Shown here: in pieces, positions 44,856 through 53,063 of the stretch
Position numbering within the stretch: the first letter of the stretch is position 1
Layout of the letters: every line of letters starts with the position of its first letter
Source of the DNA: Firm-13 sp037143795
GTDB taxonomy: Bacteria > Bacillota > Clostridia > Saccharofermentanales > Saccharofermentanaceae
Assembly (NCBI GenBank): GCA_037143795.1
Contig: JBAWXZ010000003.1
Coordinates: 62,001-126,000, forward strand
Reading direction: 5' to 3'
DNA: 64,000 nt
Notes under the pieces: generated by a model
The model's database searches: none
Seen by the model: the letters and a program-made list of their open reading frames with translations, nothing else
What the model was told of the DNA's origin: nothing
Made by a program: the position numbers and the translations under genes

Positions 44856-47297
44856 ATGCAACTTAACTTGGAACAGAAAAAAATGGTACAAATGGAGCCA
44901 TCTGGACATAATCTTATCAAAGGTGTAGCCGGCAGCGGAAAAACAACAGTAGCTGTGCATCGAATTCCATACTTAATGAAGCACTATTGTCATGAAAAAG
45001 ATGACAGAATTCTGATGCTTACGTTTAACAAGACGTTATTGAATTATATTAAATATATTTACAATAAGGTTGATGATGTTAATGAACAGATTTCAATTTC
45101 TGAGTTAATAAATAATGTTAAGGTTGATATCAAAACAATTGATAGTATCGTATACGCCCAATATATGAAAATGAAGAATGACGGGAACACTAGAATTGCA
45201 TCGCAAAATGATAAATTCAATTTAATGTCTAGAGCCATTCAAATTATGTCGGAAAGAGAAAAGACACATAAGATAGTTAATCAAAAAAATGTTGCTTTCC
45301 TAATTGATGAAATTGAATGGATAGATGCCTGCCTTATAGAAACAGTTGAGGATTATCAACAGCTGGATAGAGTCGGAAGAACTAGTAGTATCTCAGATAA
45401 AACGCCACAAAAACTCCTGAAGAACTCGGATTTGAGATCATCTATTTTTGCTCTCAAAGAAGTGTATTTGGAATTAATGGCACATGAGAAATTGACTGAT
45501 TTTAAAGTGATGAACAAATTAGCTGTAACAGCACCGATCAAGGAATCTGAAAAGTATACACATATTCTCATCGACGAAGGACAAGATCTGACTAGGGCAC
45601 AATTGGAAATGATTAAACGAATTTATAAGCAGAAAAATTATTCTAGCATGACATTTATTGTTGATAATGCGCAGAGCATTTATCCGCATTCCTGGCTTGG
45701 TAAGGGTAGAAGTTATACAACCATAGGGTTTGATATGAGTGGAAAAAGCCGGACATTATCCAAAAATTATAGAACAACCACACAAATATCAGAAGCAGCG
45801 TATTCTTTATTAGAAAAAGATGAAAATCTCAAGCTAGATATGGATTTCGTTAAGCCGTCATTGGTGGATCGAAACGGGAGTTATCCTATATACAGCCATT
45901 ACTTGACGCTTAAGGAAGAATTAGAGAATATAAAAATGAATATTTTTGAGTTGCATAATGATTATTCCTTTTCCGATATTTGTATAATAGCCAGAGGGAA
46001 AAGAATTACTGAAGAGGCACAGATGTATCTGGAAAAAGAAAATATTCCCTGCACATTATTGAACAAGGACACGCCGGATTTTGAAAGTGAAACTGTTAAA
46101 GTAAGCACTATTCATTCAGTTAAAGGATTGGAATTCAAGGTAGTCATGATCATTGCTATTAGTGAAGGAATTCTTCCTTATGCCTCGGGGATGACTGAAG
46201 ACGACAATAAGCTTATGGAATCAGACGAGAGAAAGCTTTTATACGTTGGGATGACTAGGGCTAATGATTTGCTCTATTTGAGCAGCCATAAGAAACCGTC
46301 GAGATTCATTAAGGAAATAAACAATTCATATCTCCGATTTAGGCGGGAGTGCTGTCTCAAACCTATTTATCCGATAAGTGTGTCGGATTACATTAAAAAG
46401 AACCAGATCATTGATCTTTATGCGCAGGAAGAAGTAATCAGACAATGGATACTTCATGAACTTACTTGTTCATACAAGTATCCGGAATCTATGATTGAAA
46501 TTGAGTATCCTATTATGTCTTTTTCCAGAAAGGGATATGCGGATATTGTTGTTTGTATTTGCTATCAAGGAAAAAGAGTCCCGTTCATTCTTATTGAATT
46601 AAAAAAATACAGGGCCGGGATTGAAGATGCTGAAAAACAAGCAATATCATATATGCAGACTTTGGATACTGTCAGATACTGTATGGTAACAGATGGATTC
46701 AATCTGAAGATCTTTGACCGCGACATTGATGCACTTGACGATATCCCAAGATTTTCTAATTCAATGCTGCCGGATACGGTTGAGAGATATTCCTTAAAAA
46801 GTCTACGGAATCAATGTGAAATGATTTACGAAAGAGATTGTGACGATGTTAGTCTGATCACGTTAAAAAGTCGTGATTCAGATATGACCATAGAATTTGA
46901 TCAAACTGCGGATATTCAAGTATATGGTGACATAGTGGCCGGCATACCCAGAGATGTAAATGTGGAAATGAAGGATCATTTTATACTGCCAACCTCGTTT
47001 ATGATACAGCCATCAAATACATTCATGTTAGAAGTCATTGGGGACAGCATGCTGGATGCGGGAATTGATATTGGAGACTATGTTATTGTTAATAAGCAGT
47101 CAGCAGCGGACAACGGGCAAATTATAGTCGCTTATCTGGATGGCGCTGCCACATTGAAACGGTTTATGCAAATGGGCGATAGTGTGCTGCTAATTCCTGA
47201 AAATTCCAGATATGAACCAATTAATATTAAACCAGATCAGCTCATTATAAATGGAGTCGTTGTCGGTATTTTGAAAAAACTTTCGCGGAATTGTTAA
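44856..47297 (+). CDS. SF1 helicase-PD(D/E)xK nuclease-LexA-type peptidase fusion
   Basis: An 813-residue three-part protein. (1) UvrD/Rep-like SF1 helicase: Walker A GVAGSGKTT (about 23), ILIDEGQD (about 237), TIHSVKGLEF (about 418), LLYVGMTRA (about 461). (2) A type I restriction HsdR-N-like nuclease: ADIVV (about 561) and FILIELKK (about 578-584), the D...ExK pattern. (3) A C-terminal S24 peptidase: the cleavage pair Ala695-Gly696 in VAGIP, catalytic Ser731 (GDSM) and Lys768 (ATLKRF). The Ser-Lys separation of 37 equals that in LexA (119/156). There is no helix-turn-helix, so it is not a repressor. Self-cleavage could detach or alter the peptidase part. Confidence 0.88.
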   Translation: MQLNLEQKKMVQMEPSGHNLIKGVAGSGKTTVAVHRIPYLMKHYCHEKDDRILMLTFNKTLLNYIKYIYNKVDDVNEQISISELINNVKVDIKTIDSIVYAQYMKMKNDGNTRIASQNDKFNLMSRAIQIMSEREKTHKIVNQKNVAFLIDEIEWIDACLIETVEDYQQLDRVGRTSSISDKTPQKLLKNSDLRSSIFALKEVYLELMAHEKLTDFKVMNKLAVTAPIKESEKYTHILIDEGQDLTRAQLEMIKRIYKQKNYSSMTFIVDNAQSIYPHSWLGKGRSYTTIGFDMSGKSRTLSKNYRTTTQISEAAYSLLEKDENLKLDMDFVKPSLVDRNGSYPIYSHYLTLKEELENIKMNIFELHNDYSFSDICIIARGKRITEEAQMYLEKENIPCTLLNKDTPDFESETVKVSTIHSVKGLEFKVVMIIAISEGILPYASGMTEDDNKLMESDERKLLYVGMTRANDLLYLSSHKKPSRFIKEINNSYLRFRRECCLKPIYPISVSDYIKKNQIIDLYAQEEVIRQWILHELTCSYKYPESMIEIEYPIMSFSRKGYADIVVCICYQGKRVPFILIELKKYRAGIEDAEKQAISYMQTLDTVRYCMVTDGFNLKIFDRDIDALDDIPRFSNSMLPDTVERYSLKSLRNQCEMIYERDCDDVSLITLKSRDSDMTIEFDQTADIQVYGDIVAGIPRDVNVEMKDHFILPTSFMIQPSNTFMLEVIGDSMLDAGIDIGDYVIVNKQSAADNGQIIVAYLDGAATLKRFMQMGDSVLLIPENSRYEPINIKPDQLIINGVVVGILKKLSRNC

Positions 47298-47337
47298 TAC
47301 CTGAAAATGATTATTTAGCACCCATATTGTTTGATTT

Positions 47338-50229
47338 TCATGAAATATAATCATAAATATCATCCCGTACAGAATGTTCCAATTCCATTTTGATGTTCAT
47401 GATAGGTTTACCATTGGTATTGATTGCTTCCGCTGCAATGATGGGCTTGATTTTACCCATATAGTAAAAATCAGTACCCTCACCATCACTTTTTTTGACA
47501 AATAGGTATATCTTCAATCCAGTGCTTTTGAATTTCATTATTTCATCTGATTCTTGACGCCAATTCCCTGAGCTTCTGGTCATCCAACTGAAATTTTTGG
47601 GGTCAATAAATTTGTCGTTATATTTGGTACTCTCCGAAATATCATCTTTCTTATCGTAGGTAACAAAAATAGGGCAAGTTCCATACTTTATCTTGTAGCC
47701 ATAGATAGTAGAGCTGTCATCTTGTTCCCAGTTTAAAAGGCGACAAACATCTTTTCGTGAATATTTTTGATAAAGTACAAGATTATCTTCCGCACCACAA
47801 AACAAATCAATATATCGCCGTAATCCAAGATCAATTAAGTCGCTTATCGTTTGGTAGAACTCAGAATGACATATTTGTGAATAGAAATTTGGAGAACGTT
47901 TGTATATACCGCCTCCGATGGTTTGAATAAGATCAACATCCATATATTTTTTCTTTTCAGTTTGAGTATTAATAAACTTTTTTTCGAGTAGCCGTATCGA
48001 CGATTCATATGTGCTTTCATTAAGAGAAATCTGATAATTCGTGTACATAAGTTCAAGCAACACATTGAAACTGATGGAATCATGCGTCAAAAGGTGTTTC
48101 AGAGCCAATAGTTCTTGAGGGCGTTTTCCATTTGCTAATAGAGAAGAAATAAACTCCATTGTGTTCTCTTCTTGTTCGGATAATGAAATTTTGTATTCGG
48201 GTTCTATCATTTTAAGAAAATGATGATAGGTACCAGCATAACTAATGAAGAGTAAGGGATCAATTTCACTGTAATCGTAAAAATCGATAATACTGGGAAT
48301 ATGGCCCAATTTGTCTTTTAGTAGTGTGTACTTATCCCTTAACATTTGTTTTGTTGTTGATACTTTATCGATAGATGCAAATATCCGGGTTCTTGAAATC
48401 TCGTCAAAATGAATACTCGAACTACCAGGTATAACACGAGATCCTTCCATTACATATTTGCGAATATTGTCTTTGTTATATGTTCGGTCCCCTGAAAGTG
48501 CTATTGGAATCATGAAGTTATTTGTATAATTCCCAATGAAATCCAAAATTATCACATATTCTTTACCCTCAGATTTGCGAAGTCCACGGCCTAACTGCTG
48601 TATAAAAACAATTGGAGATTCTGTTGGTCGAAGCATTATTACCTGATTTACTTCTGGAATATCCAGTCCTTCTGAAAATATATCAACAGATAAAATATAA
48701 TCTAAGTATCTGTGTGTTTTATTGCCGGCTAATCTTTCAATAACGGCTTCTCTAATATCATCATTGTCACTTCCTGTTAAGACAGCTGTACGTAAACCTT
48801 TATCATTAAATTTTCTTGAAAGTTCACGAGCCTCGTCTATTCGGCTACAGAAAATAAGCCCTTTAACACGATCGCCACTGAAGCCAAAATAGTTGGCCTT
48901 ATCAATTATATAATCTACTCGAGAATCTGAAGTTAACAGAGAAAAATTGCGCAACTTAGTTTCGTCTGTAATGGTTTCTCCATCAATCTCTATGTCAGTG
49001 ATTCCAAAATACTGAAACGGACAAAGAAGATCTTCTTCCATAGCCTTTTGCAAGCGAATCTCATAAGCAATATTGTGATCAAATATTTCATAGATACTCA
49101 ACTCGTTTTCCTTAACGTTTGTACGATCTGGACTAGCAGTCATTCCAAGCCAGAAGTCTGGTTTGAAGTAGTTCATTATTCGCCGATAGCTATTTGCAGC
49201 ACTATGGTGTGCTTCATCAATTACAATCATAGAAAATTCATCTGGCTTGAACAGTGACATCACTTCGTCTTTAGACATTGTTTGCATAGTCGCAAATAGA
49301 TAGTCAACATCAGTTTGCTTTGATGTACCAGATAGTAAACCGAATGTTTTGGTATTGCCAAAAACATTTTTGTAACTCTTAATTGCTTGCTGTGCTATTT
49401 GTTTACGATGTACAAGAAAAAGGGCTTTGGGAGGATTCTGGCCGCGTAGAGCAAATGCTGAGGCATAGGTTTTGCCAGTCCCCGTGGCCGAAATTAAAAG
49501 TGCTTTCGTAATGCCGCTTTCACGCAATTTGTTAAGGTTTTCCACAAAGGAAACCTGCATCTTGTTTGGCTCTAATATATATTGCTGAATTGATAATATA
49601 CGAGACTCTTTTGCAATTCTTTTTTGTTCTTCATAGATTCTAGTATATGCTTCAATCCAAGAATTCATGAGCAAAGATTTATTCCATAACTCATTAAATT
49701 CTGACAGTATTTCTTGAGTGATTTCTCCTTGAGCGGTAGAAACAATTTCAGCATTCCATTCTTTGTTCCGAGTTAATGCACTGAGTGTTAGGTTGGAACT
49801 TCCAATAATAATTTTGTATATTTCTTCATCCTTTTGAAAAATATACCCTTTTGTGTGAAATCCAGGTGATTTGGGTTCTACATAGAACATTCGCAATTCA
49901 ATGTTCTTCAAATCATTCAATTTTCTTAATGCATTTGGTTCACTAAAAGTTAGATAATTTGTTGTAAGTATTTTGCCAGGAATTCCACGTTCTTCCAAGA
50001 ATTTGAACATTTGTAGGAGCGGAGCGATTCCACCTTCTGTAATGAATGCAACACTGATAATAAATTCTTTGCAGTTTCTAAGTTCTGCTTCAAGAGAAGC
50101 TAATACCTTCTTGCCTTTTTGATAATCATTTGAAATAAATTGAGGACGTAAGGCCAGACTGGAATTATTAGTGCTATCAATAAAAGCCGTCATAGCAGAA
50201 TTAAGAATTTCTTCATTTGCATTTGACAT
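47338..50229 (-). CDS. PLD-DEAD helicase with DUF3427-type C-terminus
   Basis: A 963-residue protein. The N-terminal PLD half motif is H125-x-K127 (FHTKGY) with GSSN near 143. Next is an SF2 helicase: ISATGTGKTYAS (Walker A, about 248-255), DEAH 338-341, and QQLGRGLRKSEG (motif VI, about 590). The C-terminus (about 640-950) matches DUF3427-like restriction-associated regions. This three-part arrangement occurs in predicted phage-defence helicases. Only one HxK is seen, so it would work as a dimer. It is encoded with a Nudix gene 25 bases upstream of its start. The ATG at 50229 is used; an in-frame TTG lies at 50250. Confidence 0.85.
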   Translation of the reverse strand: MSNANEEILNSAMTAFIDSTNNSSLALRPQFISNDYQKGKKVLASLEAELRNCKEFIISVAFITEGGIAPLLQMFKFLEERGIPGKILTTNYLTFSEPNALRKLNDLKNIELRMFYVEPKSPGFHTKGYIFQKDEEIYKIIIGSSNLTLSALTRNKEWNAEIVSTAQGEITQEILSEFNELWNKSLLMNSWIEAYTRIYEEQKRIAKESRILSIQQYILEPNKMQVSFVENLNKLRESGITKALLISATGTGKTYASAFALRGQNPPKALFLVHRKQIAQQAIKSYKNVFGNTKTFGLLSGTSKQTDVDYLFATMQTMSKDEVMSLFKPDEFSMIVIDEAHHSAANSYRRIMNYFKPDFWLGMTASPDRTNVKENELSIYEIFDHNIAYEIRLQKAMEEDLLCPFQYFGITDIEIDGETITDETKLRNFSLLTSDSRVDYIIDKANYFGFSGDRVKGLIFCSRIDEARELSRKFNDKGLRTAVLTGSDNDDIREAVIERLAGNKTHRYLDYILSVDIFSEGLDIPEVNQVIMLRPTESPIVFIQQLGRGLRKSEGKEYVIILDFIGNYTNNFMIPIALSGDRTYNKDNIRKYVMEGSRVIPGSSSIHFDEISRTRIFASIDKVSTTKQMLRDKYTLLKDKLGHIPSIIDFYDYSEIDPLLFISYAGTYHHFLKMIEPEYKISLSEQEENTMEFISSLLANGKRPQELLALKHLLTHDSISFNVLLELMYTNYQISLNESTYESSIRLLEKKFINTQTEKKKYMDVDLIQTIGGGIYKRSPNFYSQICHSEFYQTISDLIDLGLRRYIDLFCGAEDNLVLYQKYSRKDVCRLLNWEQDDSSTIYGYKIKYGTCPIFVTYDKKDDISESTKYNDKFIDPKNFSWMTRSSGNWRQESDEIMKFKSTGLKIYLFVKKSDGEGTDFYYMGKIKPIIAAEAINTNGKPIMNIKMELEHSVRDDIYDYIS

Positions 50230-50254
50230 AAAATAAAATAATCCTCTCAATAAA

Positions 50255-50653
50255 TCACGTTGTTTTAGCTAAATCATGAATAAGAGTTTGAACAACTTCA
50301 ATGTCTGCCGGAAGCCAATTCACTGTTTCGAGATTTTCTTTACTTAACCATTTTGAATCGCTATGCTCTAAAAGTGTGAGATCTCCTTTTACAACTGAAC
50401 ACAAGAAACACTGCATGTTTAGATGAAAATTTGGATAATCATAATCCACTGTCGTGACGAATTTTTCAACAATGATTTCGATTGACAATTCTTCGCGTAT
50501 TTCTCGTACAAGCGCATTTTCGGGCGTTTCTCCAGATTCTATTTTGCCGCCTGGGAATTCCCATCCGCCTTCAAATTCGCCATATCCCCGCTGCGTAGCA
50601 AGTATTTTATCATTCTGTAAAATGATTGCTGCAACGACATTTATTGTTTTCAT
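50255..50653 (-). CDS. Nudix hydrolase (MutT-like)
   Basis: A 132-residue Nudix pyrophosphohydrolase. The box is intact in GGKIESGETPENALV then REIREELSIEI (G-x5-E-x7-RE-x-EE-x-G-type, with Ser in place of the last Gly). It hydrolyses nucleoside diphosphates linked to other moieties, such as 8-oxo-dGTP. It is placed directly upstream of the helicase with only 25 bases between, so it is probably co-expressed and may belong to the same defence unit. Confidence 0.88.
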   Translation of the reverse strand: MKTINVVAAIILQNDKILATQRGYGEFEGGWEFPGGKIESGETPENALVREIREELSIEIIVEKFVTTVDYDYPNFHLNMQCFLCSVVKGDLTLLEHSDSKWLSKENLETVNWLPADIEVVQTLIHDLAKTT

Positions 50654-50692
50654 AGTTATTCTCCGTTCTTCAAATATTATACATTGAAGCTT

Positions 50693-50800
50693 TCAATATG
50701 AGATGCTTTTTTCGAGTATCTGGAATTTGTTTTTGATATATTCAACAATATAACTGCCATATCGATGATCTGAATCAATTATGATTTCTTCGCCACCACA
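50693..50800 (-). pseudogene. possible 3' fragment of another gene
   Basis: A different frame from the methyltransferase, ending at a TGA at 50695-50693, reads GEEIIIDSDHRYGSYIVEY and then IKNKFQILEKSISY. The protein-like pattern without a start suggests the tail of a gene whose upstream part was lost, perhaps at the island edge. It overlaps the end of the methyltransferase. No homologue can be named. Confidence 0.3.
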
Positions 50801-51366
50801 TTCAGCCACTTCTCAGATTCTCTCCCAACCCTTACATCCCCAGTCATCATCGTCTCAACAATCTCAAGTTCCCCAACCATCTCAACCAACTTCACGAATC
50901 TCTCTTCCGTCATATCTGTAAAATATCTCCCGTTTCTGTCTCCCTCATATTCCCCATACTTAAAGGATGCGTAGAAATACCCACCCTTTTTAAGTGCGCG
51001 TGATATGTTGGTGAGGACTTTTGGAAGGTCATTCATTGGGACGTGCAGGATCGATGCGCATGCCCAGATGCCGTCGAATTCTTCTGTGAAATCGATGTTT
51101 TCGAAGGTCTGGCAGAGTACGTGCTGACCGGTTAATTGGGTGGCGAGTTTGCAGAATTCCTGGGAGCCGTCTACGGATAGGACGCGGTAGCCTTTGTCGA
51201 GGAAATATTTGCTGTCACGGCCCGGGCCGCAGCCGAGGTCCATGATGTAGGCGTCAGGCGGCAGGTGTGTGAGAAAGAAGGGGTATAGTTTGCTGACATC
51301 GGCGTTGATGGTGTCTGCCGTGTAGTCCTGCGCTGCCTGGTTGTAGTATTCGAGTGTTTTATCCAT
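50779..51366 (-). CDS. class I SAM-dependent methyltransferase
   Basis: A 195-residue methyltransferase. Motif I IMDLGCGPGRDSKYF (about 41), motif with Asp in LSVDGSQEF (about 62) and FDGIWACASILHV near 100 follow the Rossmann pattern. The DCGPGRD signature resembles TehB-like or small-molecule methyltransferases. Target unknown. It starts at the ATG after AAGGAG. Its GC content is host-like and it sits just outside the island. Confidence 0.85.
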   Translation of the reverse strand: MDKTLEYYNQAAQDYTADTINADVSKLYPFFLTHLPPDAYIMDLGCGPGRDSKYFLDKGYRVLSVDGSQEFCKLATQLTGQHVLCQTFENIDFTEEFDGIWACASILHVPMNDLPKVLTNISRALKKGGYFYASFKYGEYEGDRNGRYFTDMTEERFVKLVEMVGELEIVETMMTGDVRVGRESEKWLNVVAKKS

Positions 51367-51423
51367 GGGAAAGGCTCTCCTTCATTGCTTTTCTGACCGG
51401 CTCACGGGATGCCGGATTGGCCC

Positions 51424-52701
51424 CTAGAATGTTGGTTCTCCGACCGGATCAACTTCCCAGCGATGGATGAGTTTGTTGATCGCAAGTGCATCCATTCTTT
51501 TTAGAAAAGCGATTCGATCGGCTGACTGGGCACCGGTCTGGTGCATGAGGGTCTCGCGGAGCGGGTGATGGCTGTTAATCAGGAATTCGTTCCTGGCGTG
51601 CAGTCTTTCCAGATATTTGCCGGCGGGTACCCTGGCGGATTTGCCATCTTCACCGCGGTTGCAGTGCCTGCAGGTGAGGACCAGATTCCATACTCCGTTT
51701 AGATTAACTTCCGGGATGTACCTTTGCAAGGTGTAAGGGAAGAAATGATCGACATCGCAGAGGGAGTTGCCGTCAGTGGAAGTGGTAAGGGGATCGGGTG
51801 AGTAGACGTAGGTTAGATTGCGATTGTCGGGAGACAGCAGGATGCTTGGATTTTCATTTTCGGAAAATAGGCGTACAAGTCCTATTTTTGAATGATCATT
51901 GCTTCCGTATTGTGTACGATCTTCTGAGACGCGGAGTATTTTGGCGTATTCAGGTTCATCAAAAGCTGTGTCAACTTCATCGAATTGGGCTGGATTGGCG
52001 GCTTGATCAAGCTCGCCGATTGAGATGTCATCGAAGCAGTAGAAGCATTTTCCTTTCTGGTAGCCGTTCAGGGCGGCGCGGGCGGAAGTGACAGCCTTGC
52101 GGCGGAATCTTTTGGCGTCGATATAGAGGAGGTCGCCCAATTCGCTGTATTGTATGTCAAGAAGGCCGGCGGATATGTTCTGCTCCCAGGCAGTCTCGAC
52201 GAGACGCCAGCGTGATTCGGTCTCTTTTGCAAAGTCAGCAAAAAAGGCCGCGTCCTGCAGCTTGAATATCTCGTCTGTGAGGATGATTCTGCGCGAACGG
52301 GCGCTGTAATCTTTGGTGTAGAACTGGACGGGAAGGGCGCCGTTATTTACGATATGGAAGGCATCGATGACGTTGTTGAATCCGTTTTGCACGGTGGCCT
52401 GTAGGAGAGCCTCATGCGTGGAGGTCCCGTCGTTGTAGGATCGGCAGGCATCGAGGAATTGGCTGCCATTACTTGTGACTTGCCGGGGCGAGTGTGTGAT
52501 GTGCTCGCAAAGGTGACGCGAAAAGGGATCGGCGAGCTCTTCCAGCGTAATCTCGGTCTTGCCGGTCGGCGCGATCTCCAGGAGTGACTTCGCGAGGGCG
52601 AATTTGTAGGACGCGACATTACGCCCGAATAAAATGACGGAACGCCAATAGGACTCAAGGGACGGGTGCGTCTCCTGAAATAGAGTTATATTATCTGCCA
52701 T
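51424..52701 (-). CDS. HNH endonuclease domain protein
   Basis: A 425-residue protein. The C-terminal HNH module has a first Cys pair CFYCFDD (about 222), DVDHFFPYTLQRY (His-Asn-like core, about 320) and LTCRHCNRGEDGKSARVP (second Cys pair, about 348). The N-terminal 200 residues contain the DUF-like region LRRSPRQVTSNGSQFLDAC-like segment (PRQVTSNGSQFLDACRSYN). Two-domain HNH proteins of this type are seen near restriction and defence genes. The ATG at 52701 follows GGGAG; the longer TTG start at 52713 is less likely. Composition is host-like. Confidence 0.8.
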   Translation of the reverse strand: MADNITLFQETHPSLESYWRSVILFGRNVASYKFALAKSLLEIAPTGKTEITLEELADPFSRHLCEHITHSPRQVTSNGSQFLDACRSYNDGTSTHEALLQATVQNGFNNVIDAFHIVNNGALPVQFYTKDYSARSRRIILTDEIFKLQDAAFFADFAKETESRWRLVETAWEQNISAGLLDIQYSELGDLLYIDAKRFRRKAVTSARAALNGYQKGKCFYCFDDISIGELDQAANPAQFDEVDTAFDEPEYAKILRVSEDRTQYGSNDHSKIGLVRLFSENENPSILLSPDNRNLTYVYSPDPLTTSTDGNSLCDVDHFFPYTLQRYIPEVNLNGVWNLVLTCRHCNRGEDGKSARVPAGKYLERLHARNEFLINSHHPLRETLMHQTGAQSADRIAFLKRMDALAINKLIHRWEVDPVGEPTF

Positions 52702-53063
52702 GTCTGCTCCCAAAATAAAATAAAATCAAATAAAATAACGCAAACATAAGACATGCTGCTATGGGTAGATTAGCATAGATTTACTTGAGTTGGCGAATAT
52801 ATTTGTTATATGGGATTAAGGGAAAATTACTTTAAGTGAGCGATTAAGACAAGCGGAGATGCCCAGGAAGACAACCCCAATGATCCCGATATCTTTAATT
52901 ATCATCTTTCTAAGCTCTAGTGGGAATATTTGCATAAAAGAAACGGAATATAAGCTATATAGAGGAGTTGTGTGTCTTGTAAATAAGTAACAATCAATGT
53001 ACATTAGTATTACATGAACAATATCTGAAAAGAATCACTTGTGTTGAAATAGAGGAGGAAGAG
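52702..53063. other. AT-rich gap without a supported gene
   Basis: Between the HNH gene and the ChW gene I see only A/T-rich sequence and no confident terminator. A minus-strand reading frame at 52816-53004 is not supported. The ribosome site of the ChW gene (GAGGAGG) sits at its right edge. Confidence 0.5.

Larger units (their letters stand above)
30281..50690. mobile_element. AT-rich genomic island with predicted defence genes
   Basis: A visible drop in GC begins after 30280 and persists to about 50690, then composition recovers. All ten genes inside are helicase-, nuclease- or ATPase-like, none metabolic. The SNF2-HATPase pair is most AT-rich, while genes from 37265 onward are less so, which suggests two acquisitions. 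No integrase or flanking direct repeat was seen. The 3' fragment at 50693 may mark a junction. Confidence 0.65.

Noticed and set aside
52816..53004. minus-strand frame of 62 residues with a hydrophobic tail
   Set aside because: Start lies in A/T-rich DNA with no ribosome site and the frame has no domain.
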